Source: Cydia pomonella (taxonomy: Eukaryota; Arthropoda; Insecta; Lepidoptera; Tortricidae). From it: a DNA stretch of 64,000 nucleotides. Where the stretch lies: positions 24,280,725 through 24,344,724 of the forward strand of contig NC_084706.1 of the NCBI RefSeq assembly GCF_033807575.1, written 5' to 3'. Position numbers and translations under genes: made by a program. Positions 37,366-48,570 of the stretch are shown piece by piece (positions within the stretch are counted from its first letter, which is position 1; every line of letters starts with the position of its first letter). Below the pieces are notes generated by a model that worked only from the letters and a program-made list of their open reading frames with translations, had not been told where the DNA came from and ran no database searches.

Positions 37366-38117
37366 CACGCAAAACTGCGTCAAACATGTATGCCGATATG
37401 TAAATCAGGATTAAAAGCCAGTCCAGACGGGAACAATTTTTCGCCAATCTGATTCAATAGGTTATATTACACGAAACTCTGAGCAGGGGGCGCCACTACC
37501 ACAATCCATCACAATCTGGGGGTCTATTGTGAAACAAGGAAATTGAAATTTCGTTATCTAACCTCTCTATCACTCTTGAGTATTCGAGCGATAAAGAGGC
37601 AGTCAACTAAATTTCGATTTTCGCGTTTCCCGGTGTAGGCCCTTTGTAAACAAACCGCCTTGATGCATCATTATTGATGCCATATTTTATCTGTAACACT
37701 TGTCAAAAAACAGTTTAAGGCACAGAATGTATAAGGGTACAAGTTACTCTATGGTTTATGAAAGGTGCTAGTGATGCACTCTGGCGGCAGAACATTGCAG
37801 TAATATTCCCTATTATCGGATTAAATTAGGTGGTGTGGAAATTAACGCAAATTTGGCACGCCGATTTCGGCCACCGATTATGACAGATAAAAAAGTTGTG
37901 TGGACGCAAGAATTTATGACGCTAGTATTTGGGGGATTTTTTGCTTAATTTAGAGCACTAATATATCACCATCACGCCATTTTTTTTTTTGTTTTAAGAT
38001 CAAAAGGCCCAATCTATAACTTAAACATCCATACTTCCCGATATCGGCCCGAAATCAGGCCCGACATCGGACCTTCCAAATCATCTTGCTCGAGCCCGAA
38101 ATCGGGTCTATTATCAG
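37366..38117. other. Unassigned sequence
   Basis: No gene is seen. The right part (38036-38110) enters the CCGAAATCGGG palindrome cluster. Confidence 0.4.
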
Positions 38118-38229
38118 GGGGCCTACTGCAAAAACCAAAATTTGCAAATTGCGGGGATCTTTCTCTTTTACTTTCACTAAGACGTATTTCGAGTGAGGGA
38201 GAAAACTACCAACTATTGCGGTAGGCCCC
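38118..38229. mobile_element. 112-bp MITE with TIR GGGGCCTAC
   Basis: GGGGCCTACTGC at the left and GCGGTAGGCCCC at the right, flanked by CAG on both sides (38115-38117 and 38230-38232), which fits a 3-bp target duplication. The inside resembles part of the nested element at 35925-36345. Confidence 0.65.
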
Positions 38230-39016
38230 CAGGTCTGATAAAGCGTGGATGTATTTGGCACTTTTAAAGTTCTTTAGCGCCAAATACATCCAAATTTCCA
38301 GATTTCGGGCCCGAAATCAGTCCCGATTTCGGGCCAGATAATCGTTTTCGTGACGCGGAATATCAGCACATCCTTAACAATATTTGAAATGTAAAAAATT
38401 ATCTACAAATTTTCTCTAATGTAAAATATTGGCATATACGTAATTATATTGACATGTACGACTTGTAATAATTATAAACTAACCTCATAAAACTAACTCT
38501 CATGTTTCAATTTAGTTTAAACCTAGTGTTGCATGATAATTTTATTATTGTAATTTTTATTTAGGATTAAGTAACATGTCCCATATTGTATGCCCTAAGA
38601 GGGTATCATGTACCTACTAAGTCTAAAAAATAAGATCTTTATGTACTGATGAAAATGATAAAACAATGGATTAAATGAATGAATGAAAAAAATACATTGT
38701 CTCTAATTGCCAAAAATGATAATATTTTTTTGCGTATGATCCATTTTTATACAATTCAAATATTGTAAACGATGTGCTGAAACAAAAAATATTATTTCTC
38801 GGAAACGAAATCGGGTCTGATTTCAGACTTGGTAAAGTGTGGATATAATAGACACTTTTGTTTTGTACGAGCCAGTGTTGCCACGCATCAATGGAAACGT
38901 AATTCCCGCTACGCGGTAACAGACGGACGTACCGGATCGCAACCTTAGTGAGGGCCGAGGTAGGGCGCGTAAAGTTAGACCAAGCAAACTCTGCAGCGAT
39001 CGAAAACAGTAGTTAG
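38230..39016. repeat. Inverted-repeat partner 2 and palindrome cluster
   Basis: 38280-38450 contains GATTTCGGGCCCGAAATC palindromes and the inverse of 34918-35110. A further diverged relative (CTCTAATTGCCAAAAATG, GATGTGCTGAAAC, GAAATCGGGTCTG) spans about 38698-38870. No gene. Confidence 0.55.
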
Positions 39017-42000
39017 TATTTTTTGCAGCCTTCGACCCAGGAGCGTATGTTGGGTTATTAAAGTTTTGACTTATAATTTTTTTCTGGCAAATCTGTTTTG
39101 AACCCCCGCAAATGACTTATCTACCTTGAATAAGCATGGTCCACTGACGATATTACGCAAGTGTCATCGTAAGGACCCGACTCTGACTATTTTTTGCAGT
39201 CTTCGACCTGGGAGCATTAGTAGGGTTATTAAAGTTTTCAAATATTATTTTTTTCTGGCAAATCTGTTTTGAGCGGCCGCAAATAACTTATCTGCCATGA
39301 ATAAGCATAATCCAGTGACAATATTCTGCAAGTAACATCGTAAGGACCCAACTCTGACTATTTTTTTCAGCCTTCGACCGAGGAGCATATGTTGGGTTAT
39401 TAAAGTTTTCAAATATTATTTTTTTCTGGCAAATCTGTTTTGAGCGCCCGCAAATGACTTATGTGCCTTGAATAAGTATAATCCAGTGACGATAGTCTGC
39501 AAGTAGCTTCGTAAGGACCCGACTCTGTCTATTTTTTTCAGCCTTCGACCTAGGAGCATATGTTGGGTTATTAATGTTTTCAAAAATTATTTTTTTCTGG
39601 CAAATCTGTTTTGACCGCCCGCAAATGACTTATCTACCTTGAATAAACATGATCTAGTTACAAAATTCTGTGAGTGGCATCGTAAGGACCCGACTCTGAC
39701 TATTTTTTTCAGCCTTCGACCTAGGAGCATATGTTGGGTTATTAAAGTTTTCAAATATTATTTTTTTCTGGCAAATCTGTTTCGAGTGCCCGCAAATGAC
39801 TTATCTGCCTTGAATAAGCTTGATTCAGTGATGATATTCTATAAGTGGCATCGTAAGGACCCGACTCTGACTATTTTTTTCAGCCTTCGACCTAGGAGCA
39901 TATGTTGGGTTATTAAAGTTTTCAAATATTATTTTTTTCTAGCAAATCTGTTTCGAGCGCCCGCAAATGACTTATCTGCCTTGAATAACCATAGTCTAGT
40001 GACGATATTCTGCAAGTGGCATCGTAAGGACCTGACTCTGACTATTTTTTTCAGCCTTCGACCTAGGAGCATATGTTGGGTTATTAAAGTTTTCAAATAT
40101 TATTTTTTTCTGGCAAATCTGTTTCGAGTGCCCGCAAATGACTTATCTGCCTTGAATAAGCTTGATTCAGTGATGATATTCTACAAGTGGCATCGTAAGG
40201 ACCCGACTCTGACTATTTTTTTCAGCCTTCGACCTAGGAGCATATGTTGGGTTATTAAAGTTTTCAAATATTATTTTTTTCTGGCAAATCTGATTTGAGC
40301 GCCCGCAAATGACTTATCTGCCTTGAATAAGCATAATCCAGTGACAATATTCTGCAAGTGGCATCGTAAGAACCCGACTCTGACTATTTGTTTCAGCCTT
40401 CGACCTAGGAGCATATGTTGGGTTATTAAAGTTTTCAAATATTTTTTTTTCTGGCAAATCTGTTTTGAGCGCCCGCAAATTACTTATCTACCTTGAATAA
40501 GCATGATCTAGTTACAACATTCTGTGAGTGGCATCGTAAGGTCCCGACTCTGACTATTTTTTTCAGCCTTCGACCTAGGAGCATATGTTGGGTTATTAAA
40601 GTTTTCAAATATTATTTTTTTCTGGCAAATGTGTTTTGAGCGCCCGCAAATGACTTATCTGCCTTGAATAAGCTTGATTCAGTGATAATATTCTGCAAGT
40701 GGCATCGTAAGGACCCGACTCTGACTATTTTTTTCAGCCTTCGACCTAGGAGCATATGTTGGGTTATTAAAGTTTTCAAATATTATTTTTTTCTGGCAAA
40801 TCTGTTTCGAGTGCCCGCAAATGACTTATCTGCCTTGAATAAGCTTGATTCAGTGATGATATTCTACAAGTGGCATCGTAAGGACCCGACTCTGACTATT
40901 TTTTTCAGCCTTCGACCTAGGAGCATATGTTGGGTTATTAAAGTTTTCAAATATTATTTTTTTCTGGCAAATCTGTTTCGAGCGCCCGCAAATGACTTAT
41001 CTGCCTTGAATAAACATGATTTAGTGATGATATTTTGCAAGTGGCATCGTATGGACCCGACTCTGACTATTTTTTTCAGCCTTCGACCTAGGAGCATATG
41101 TTGGGTTATTAAAGTTTTCAAATATTATTTTTTTCTGGCAAATCTGTTTCGAGCGCCCGCAAATGACTTATCTGCCTTGAAAAAACTTGATTTAGTGATG
41201 ATATTTTGCAAGTGGCTTCGTATGGACCCGACTCTGACTATTTTTTTCAGCCTTCGACCTAGGAGCATATGTTGGGTTATTAAAGTTTTCAAATATTATT
41301 TTTTTCTGGCAAATCTGTTTCGAGCGCCCGCAAATGACTTATCTGCCTTGAATGAGCTTGATTCATTGATGATATTCTGCAAGTGGCATGGTAAGGACCC
41401 GACTCTGACTATTTTTTTCAGCCTTCGACCTAGGAGCATATGTTGGGTTATTAAAGTTTTCAAATATTATTATTTTCTGGCAAATCTGTTTCGAGCGCCC
41501 GCAAATGACTTATCTGCCTTGAAAAAACTTGATTTAGTGATGATATTTTGCAAGTGGCTTCGTATGGACCCGACTCTGACTATTTTTTTCAGCCTTCGAC
41601 CTAGGAGCATATGTTGGGTTATTAAAGTTTTCAAATATTATTTTTTTCTGGCAAATCTGTTTTGAGCGCCCGCAAATGACTTATCTGCCTTGAATAAGCA
41701 TAATCCAGTGACAATATTCTGCAAGTGGCATCGTAAGAACCCGACTCTGACTATTTGTTTCAGCCTTCGACCTAGGAGCATATGTTGGGTTATTAAAGTT
41801 TTCAAATATTATTTTTTTCTGGCAAATCTGTTTTGAGCGCCCGCAAATGACTTATCTGCCTTGAATAAGCTTGATTCAGTGATAATATTCTGCAAGTGGC
41901 ATCGTAAGGACCCGACTCTGACTATTTTTTTCAGCCTTCGACCTAGGAGCATATGTTGGGTTATTAAAGTTTTCAAATATTATTTTTTTCTGGCAAATCT

Positions 42001-44219
42001 GTTTCGAGCGCCCGCAAATGACTTATCTGCCTTGAATGAGCTTGATTCATTGATGATATTCTGCAAGTGGCATCGTAAGAACCCGACCCTGACTTTTTTT
42101 TTTCAGCCTTCGACCTAGGAGCATATGTTGGGTTATTATAGTTTTCAAATATTATTTTTTTCTGGCAAATCTGTTTCAAGCGCCCGCAAATGACTTATCT
42201 GCCTGGAATAAGCTTGATTCATTGATGATATTCTGCAAGTGGCATCGTAAGGACCCGACTCTGACTATTTTTTTCAGCCTTCGACCTAGGAGCATATGTT
42301 AGGTTATTAAAGTTTTCAAATAATTTTTTTTCTGGCAAATCTGTTTCGAGCGCCCGCAAATGACTTATCTGCCTTGAATAAGCTTGATTCAATGATGATA
42401 TTCTGCAAGTGGCATCTTAAGGACCCGACTCTGACTATTTTTTTCAGCCTTCGACCTAGGAGCATATGTTGGGTTATTAAAGTTTTCAAATATTATTTTT
42501 TTCTGGCAAATCTTTTTTGAGCGCCCGCTAATGACTTATGTTCCTTGAATAAGCATAGTCCAGTGACGATAGTCTGCAAGTAGCTTTGAAAGGACCCGAC
42601 TCTGTCTATTTTTTTCAGCCTTCGACCTAGGAGCATATGTTGGGTTATTAAAGTTTTCAAATATTATTTTTTTCTGGCAAATCTGTTTTGAGCGCCCGCA
42701 AATGACTTATGTGCCTTGAATATGTATATTCCAGTGACGAAAGTCTGCAAGTAGCTTCGTAAGGACCCGACTCTGTCTATTTTTTTCAGCCTTCGACCTA
42801 GGAGCATATGTTGGGTTATTAAAGTTTTCAAATATTATTTTTTTCTGGCAAATCTGTTTCGAGCGCCCGCAAATGACTTATCTGCCTTGAATGAGCTTGA
42901 TTCATTGATGATATTCTGCAAGTGGCATCGTAAGGACCCGACTCTGACTATTTTTTTCAGCCTTCGACCTAGGAGCATATGTTGGGTTATTAAAGTTTTC
43001 AAATATTATTTTTTTCTGGCAAATCTGTTTTGAGCGCCCGCAAATGACTTATCTACCATGAATAAGCATGATCTAGTTACGACATTCTGTGAGTGGCATC
43101 GTAAGGACCCGACTCTGACTATTTTTTTCAGCCTTCGACCTAGGAGCATATGTTAGGTTATTAAAGTTTTCAAATATTATTTTTTTCTGGCAAATCTGTT
43201 TTGAGCGCCCGCAAATGACTTATGTGCCTTGAATAAGTATAATCCAGTGACGATAGTCTGCAAGTAGTTTCGTAAGGACCCGACTCTGTCTATTTTTTTC
43301 AGCCTTCGACCTAGGAGCATATGTTGGGTTATTAATGTTTTCAAATATTATTATTTTCTGGCAAATCTGTTTTGAGCGCCCGCAAATGACTTATCTGCCT
43401 TGAATAAACATGATCTAGTTACAACATTCTGTGAGTGGCATCGTAAGGACCCGACTCTGACTATTTTTTTCAGCCTTCGACCTAGGAGCATATGTTGGGT
43501 TATTAAAGTTTTCAAATATTATTTTTTTCTGGCAAATCTGTTTCGAGCGCCCGCAAATGACTTATCTGCCGTGAATGAACTTGATTCATTGATGACATTC
43601 TGCAAGTGGCATCGTAAGGACCCGACTCTGACTATTTTTTTCAGCCTTCGACCTAGGAGCATATGTTGGGTTATTAAAGTTTTCAAATTTTATTTTTTTC
43701 TGGCAAATCTGTTTTGAGCGCCCGCAAATGACTTATCTGCCTTAAATAAACATGATCCATTGGCAATATTCTGCAAGTGGCATCGTAAGGACCCGACTCT
43801 GACTATTTTTTGCAGTCTTCGACCTGGGAGCATATGTTGGGTTATTAAAGTTTTCAAATATTATTTTTTTCTGGCAAATCTGTTTTGAACGCCCGCAAAT
43901 GACTTATCTATCTTGAATAAGCATGGTCCAAAGACGTTATTTTGCAAGTGGCATCGTAAGGACCCGACTCTGACTATTTTTTTCAGTCTTTGACTTTGGA
44001 GCATAAAATGAGTTATTCAAATTTTCAAGTATTATTTTTTTCTGGCAAATCTGATTTTAACGCCCGCAAATGACCTATCTGTCTTGAATCAACATGGTCA
44101 GTTGACGATATTCTGCAAGTGACATCGTAAGGACCCGATTCTCATTATTTTTTTTAGCCGTTGAATAAGGTACATAAGTTGATTTATTCAAATTTTCAAG
44201 TTTTATTTTTCTCTGGCTG
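39017..44219 (-). repeat. 171-bp satellite array C (about 30 units), inverted to A and B
   Basis: Same unit as arrays A and B but in opposite orientation. The plus strand here reads the long open frames at 39639-40298 and 40664-41665. A variant pair recurs two units apart (41179 and 41521). Units at both edges are the most diverged, and the edge next to the end domain carries the ACTCATTTTATGCTCC-type variant also seen in A. Confidence 0.95.
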
Positions 44220-45128
44220 ATTTCGGGTTGGGGTGGTTAGTGTGAAGACAGCTACACCACTTTGAAAACTGTAACGGTTATATAACCGTTACAGTTTTAA
44301 CCTATAGACCATATATATGGTCTATAGTTTTCTATTTAGTCCATAGAATCGTTTGTATCCATCTCGATTGCTTGTTGCGTCTCCGTATGAATTTTTCGAT
44401 TTTATTTTTTTATGGCAAATTTTATGAGATCCGAACGATTTAAATGCCTGAACAAACGTGAACCAACGAATATCTTGCGATTTAGACCAAAAAAACTTAC
44501 AAAAAGTGGTTTGGGGTGGCTGTCTTCACGCTAGCCACCCCAAACCACTTTAAAAAATAAAATAAAAAATGAAGGAATCGGGTCCTTACGATTTTAATGC
44601 CTGAACAAACATGAACTAACGAATATCTTGCTATCTAGACCAAAAAAAATTACAAAAAGTGGTTTGGGGTGGCTAGCGTGAAGACAGCCACCCCACAAAA
44701 AAAATGAAAAAAAAATTGAAGGAATCGGGTCCTTACGATTTTAATGCCTGAACAAACATGAACTAACGAATATCTAGCTATCTAGACCAAAAAAAAATTA
44801 CAAAAAGTGGTTTGGGGTGGCTAGCGTGAAGACAGCCACCCCACAAAAAAAATGAAAAAAAAATGAAGGAATCGGGTCCTTACGATTTTAATGCCTGAAT
44901 AATGATGAACTAACGAAAATCTTGCTATTTAGACAAAAAAAAATTACAAAAAGTGGTTTGGGGTGGCTAGCGTGAAGACAGCCACCCCATTTTGTTTAAA
45001 AAAAAATGCATGTTAAAATCGGGTCCTTACGATTTTACCTACTGAACAAACATGAACTAACGATGAACAAACGATATAGATATGCCATTTGCGGGCAAAC
45101 GATTTGGGGTGGTCAACTTCACGGGCAT
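44220..45128 (-). repeat. Right end domain C of the foldback element
   Basis: Reverse complement of domain A over about 909 bp, including the palindromes at 44269-44330 and five hairpins. It shares with A, against B, the variants CGAAAAATTC, GAGATGGATAC and GGTTATATAACC. The tip reads CTTCACGGGCAT, so two bases differ from the A and B tips (ATGCCC against ACCCCC). Confidence 0.92.
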
Positions 45129-45137
45129 AAGTTGGCC
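45129..45137. repeat. 9-bp target site duplication, right copy
   Basis: AAGTTGGCC, identical to 12540-12548. Confidence 0.88.
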
Positions 45138-45175
45138 CACAGACCGCACGTGTAGAAAGTTTGACAAAAATGGTA
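45129..45175 (-). pseudogene. LINE coding fragment, right half of the split element
   Basis: The minus strand reads HFCQTFYTCGLWANF. Joined to 12548 leftward it continues LWANFTQRAYSALR in frame, as in related LINEs where this stretch is contiguous. Homology is lost beyond about 45175, so the LINE was probably already 5'-truncated there. Confidence 0.72.
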
Positions 45176-46189
45176 AGTTATCATAAGCCTGTTCAAAATC
45201 TGAAACAAAAGTAAAATAGCTGGAATTAAAAAAATGTTGTAAAATTCTTTTTACTGAGAACATTATGTAGGACCTTCGGATTTTAATCTAGTCAGCATCC
45301 CCATTTCTATTCAACTTGTATCACCTCTCGAAAAGATAACCTGTCTTACAAAAGGCTTCGAACAAAGACTCGCATAACATTTTCATTTGTTTATAGAATT
45401 AGAATTGACACGGCACAACAGAAGTTTATCCTTATCAAAAATACTGATTTTATTTTATTTTTATTTTATTTATTAGGAGAACAAACAGAGTAAAATGTAT
45501 ATAAGGTTCTATTAAAACTAACTTACACATAAAACATGCATTTTCCTCCACGACAGTCCTCACCGAGATACACAGTCCAGTTCAGTTTACTTATTCTAAT
45601 TATGATATGAATATCTATTTTCTATTGGCACAAACTATTGCATGTTGGTAAACAAAAAAAAAACAATTTTGTTTACTTTACAAGGAAAAGACTTTTGTTT
45701 ACTTTTAAGTATTGCCACCTTGGATACTTCACACACGTTGAATATTATAACAAAATTTAGGTAAATTTATAGAAAATGAGCCATCCGTTATAAAGAAGTG
45801 AAATTTAAAAACACATATTGAGATTATGGCAAAAAACCTGGGCTCTAAAGTCTCAAAAAAAAGGGTTTTTTTTTTTTTAATTTCAAAAAGAAAATGTCAC
45901 CATTTGATCCTTAAATTTTATAGAAAAAAAATTATAACAACTATATACATAGCAATTTTTTCGATCTTCTATACATTTAGGACAGACTAATGTCATGTGA
46001 CGTCACATTAGATTGTCATTTTGTTAAAAGAGGCGTTTCAATCGTCGAGTGCGAGCGTCAGACTTTAACTCTCATTTCTGACCTTTGTGTTGCTTAAATG
46101 CCATGAGTCCTATATAGACATTTGATCCTCAGGAAAATCAAGACCGATTGACATTATTTACAGAAAACTGTCAAGTAGTTAATTATAGG
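45176..46189. other. Unassigned sequence
   Basis: No gene. 45450-45545 (TTTTATTTATTAGGAGAACA...) resembles the inverted tail of a retroelement, at low certainty. Confidence 0.4.
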
Positions 46190-46315
46190 ACAATTTTATA
46201 CAGATCGAACCAGTCCCACGTTAAGCTCAATAAGGCTTGTTTTGAGAACTAGACGACGATTATTGAGACTCGGAGTGTAGTGGGACTAGGTTGTGTAAGA
46301 TTGTCCCAATAGTAG
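46190..46315 (-). repeat. SINE 3' fragment
   Basis: CAGTCCCACGTTAAGCTCAA and TAAGGCTTGTTTTGAG match the inverted 3' body of the SINE at 48285-48570. The tRNA-like head is absent. Confidence 0.6.
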
Positions 46316-46321
46316 CCTTAA

Positions 46322-46455
46322 GCAGCGGCTTACGTTAGCGAATAACTCGCGAACGCGAAGCGGCGCGGCGCGGCGCGGGTGAATAAACCCTTTGATACCT
46401 ACCGGCCGCCGCGCCACTTCGCGTTCGTGGGTTATTCACTCACGTAAGCCGCTGC
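46322..46455. repeat. GC-rich foldback element
   Basis: GCAGCGGCTTACGT...CGCGAACGCGAAG...GGCGCGGCG is inverted at the right as CTTCGCGTTCG...CACGTAAGCCGCTGC. A related, more diverged copy is at 47714-47884. Confidence 0.75.
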
Positions 46456-46469
46456 GTAAGCTTCAACTA

Positions 46470-46720
46470 TGGTCCCATCCGACAGAAAGCACGAAACTTG
46501 TCATGAATCTAGCTTTTCCGTTTATAAAAATAAATAGAAATAGAAACACATCGAGAAATTACTATTTCGCCTCCCCACTTTTATATCCCCATTTTTAGTC
46601 CGACGACTAGTGCGGCAAGTATGTGCAGTGAGTATATACTTTTGTCTCAGGCGATGCCGCTTGACATGATTGCTATGCACATAGCATGCTATGTTTCGTG
46701 TTTTCTGTCAGATGGGACCA
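46470..46720. mobile_element. MITE with TIR TGGTCCCATC and TA duplication
   Basis: TGGTCCCATCCGACAGAAAG at the left mirrors TTTCTGTCAGATGGGACCA at the right. TA flanks both sides (46468-46469 and 46721-46722). 251 bp, non-coding. Confidence 0.82.
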
Positions 46721-46722
46721 TA

Positions 46723-47713
46723 CCTCCATACTAAATCGAGCTATGAAGCCGCACTACAAAATATTTATTTATTTAAAAAAACATGAACTGTTATAGTGTA
46801 AAATGCTGTTGTATGCAACTCAGTAGACGCTCGTGGTTTAGCATTTTAAGTAATATTGCAAATCTGTGTGGTGATTCTGTTCGAAATCAAATTATCAATG
46901 ACATCAACCTTTTTGAAGTCGGTTTTGTCTAAAAAGTTATTTATCTTGTTCTATTTTCTGGAGACAAACTGCAAACATGACGCAGTTCATTTCTCAATGC
47001 CAATCACTTGTTTACGGGAATATACGGCTCTAACGATGCTTTTTTTCTCGAGAAACGCTTATTTTCTTAGCAACAATTGTGTCGAAAATAGATGGCAGGA
47101 ATGTTTCAGTACAATTTAAGCAATAAGTAGACCCAAAATGTAGAACGTTTAAATCACAGTATAAGGAAGGTGTCTTTTTATACCCAGTAGTCTAACTTCG
47201 AACATTTTATAATTCTCGCTCGAAATTCAAAATCCCAGACCGCTGCCGCCGACCAGCCGGGCTGTGCCAAAGGCATTTCTTTTATTTTTAAATTACTTAT
47301 TGTAATTCCGTTACAAACATAGAGTGGTAAGTATTATATAATGTATATAATAGGCACCTATGATCATTAAACAAGATTATAAAAATAATGACGATATATA
47401 TGAAAGCATAATCAGTATCATATTCCGACAAGGAAAAAGTAAAATGAAATATTTAACCCGACTGCAGAGCCTAAAAATAAAAAATAATTTATTTAAAAAT
47501 GTCTTAGTAATAAAAATACAAATTCGACTACTTATGTCATATTTTTTGCTCGCCGGCGACGGTCCACCCGGGCGCAACTCTTAGCAAAAATGCTTAAATC
47601 TGTCACGTCGTCACTTGTTTTTAACTTTTTATTTTTACCCAATATCTGCACATTATTTTTGGTTCCAAGTTGGACTACACGTTATAAATTATAAATCGGT
47701 GTACACTGGTTAG
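46723..47713. other. Unassigned sequence
   Basis: I see no conserved protein or RNA. The run ACATCAACCTTTTTGAAGTC at about 46900 is one I associate with lepidopteran repeats. Confidence 0.4.
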
Positions 47714-47884
47714 GCAGTGTCTTACCTGAGCGAGTAAATCGCGAACGCGAAGCGGCGCGGGTGAATTCAATCCTTTGATACCTATGGAAGTGTCCTACGT
47801 GGGCGATCTCCGAATGCCGTTGGGCCGCCGCGTCGCACCGCGTCGCGTCGCATTCGCGAGTCATCGCCCACGTAAGCCACGCTG
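47714..47884. repeat. GC-rich foldback element, second copy
   Basis: It shares CGCGAACGCGAAGCGGCGCGGGTGAAT-type sequence and a CCTTTGATACCTA centre with 46322-46455, with inverted arms ending CCCACGTAAGCCACGCTG. Confidence 0.65.
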
Positions 47885-48059
47885 TTAAAGCGTTGAACAC
47901 CTTGGTTAAACTTGTGGATTTTTAACCGGTCGTTGGTCGAACCAAAGAGTTTCATGTATCTTTTGAACGAAATACCATTTGATCAGTCGCTTTTCGGTGA
48001 AGAAAAATGTTGTAAGGAAATCGGACTTGCATTTATAAAATGACAACATCCCTGTTACT

Positions 48060-48284
48060 CTCCTCTCTTTTTCCTTTTCACCCTGTTACCCTCTGCTGGG
48101 GTATAGGGTTCGAATCATATTCTTCCACTGACTCCGGTCCTGAGCAGCTTGGGTAACCTCCTCCCACCCCATTCCCAATCTTGTTCCAAACAACGGCGCC
48201 AAATTTAGGATGACCATGTTTCCGTTTGGGCGGCATATTCCAGGGCAGGGTCATTTTGGATAGATGGGTGTCAAGTTTCCTGAG
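48060..48284 (-). pseudogene. LINE C-terminal fragment
   Basis: A minus-strand frame reads WEEVTQAAQDRSQWKNMIRT and then LYPSRG, the W..V...A.DR..W....L.P..G pattern found at the end of many insect RTE-like proteins. A SINE (48285-48570) sits immediately next to it, and similar sequence may continue beyond. Confidence 0.6.
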
Positions 48285-48570
48285 GATATAAATAAATAAA
48301 ATAAATAAATAAATATTATAGGACATTATTACACAAATTGACTAAGTCCCACAGTAAGCTCAATAAGGCTTGTGTTGAGGGTACTTAGACAACGATATAT
48401 ATAATATATAAATATTTATAAATACTTAAATACATAGAAAACACCCATGACTCAGGAACAAATATCCATGCTCATCACACGAATAAATGCCCTTACCAGG
48501 ATTTGAACCCGGGACCATCGGCTTCGTAGGCAGGGTCACTACCCACTAGGCCAAACTGGTCGTCAATCCA
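48285..48570 (-). repeat. tRNA-derived SINE, near full length
   Basis: On the minus strand: A-box region GTTTGGCCTAGTGGGTAGTG, B-box region GGGTTCAAATCCTGG, body and an AATATTTATTTATTTA-like tail. Same family as 10937-11160 and 51862-52130. Both Pol III boxes are kept. Confidence 0.88.

Larger units (their letters stand above)
12549..45128. mobile_element. Giant foldback transposon complex with satellite-filled inverted arms
   Basis: The left end ACCCCCGTGAAGTTGACC (12549) and right end (reverse complement of 45128 leftward: ATGCCCGTGAAGTTGACC) are inverted. Both arms consist of a ~0.91-kb end domain and a long array of 171-bp units. Flanked by the 9-bp duplication AAGTTGGCC and inserted in a LINE frame. 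Visible size is 32,580 bp including a 100-N gap of unknown true length. A second left arm (26992-33660) with its own flank lies inside, so the complex is nested. Long inverted arms made of tandem repeats plus 9-bp duplications are the hallmarks of Drosophila Foldback elements, which are placed with the MULE superfamily. No transposase is seen, so it would be non-autonomous. The superfamily call is inference. Confidence 0.82.

Noticed and set aside
13459..44219. CRISPR-like array
   Set aside because: Units are 171 bp and contiguous, with no unique spacers, and the DNA is eukaryotic.
26992..45128. A simple single element from arm B to arm C
   Set aside because: The outer flanks do not match as a target duplication, and sequence variants pair C with A rather than B.
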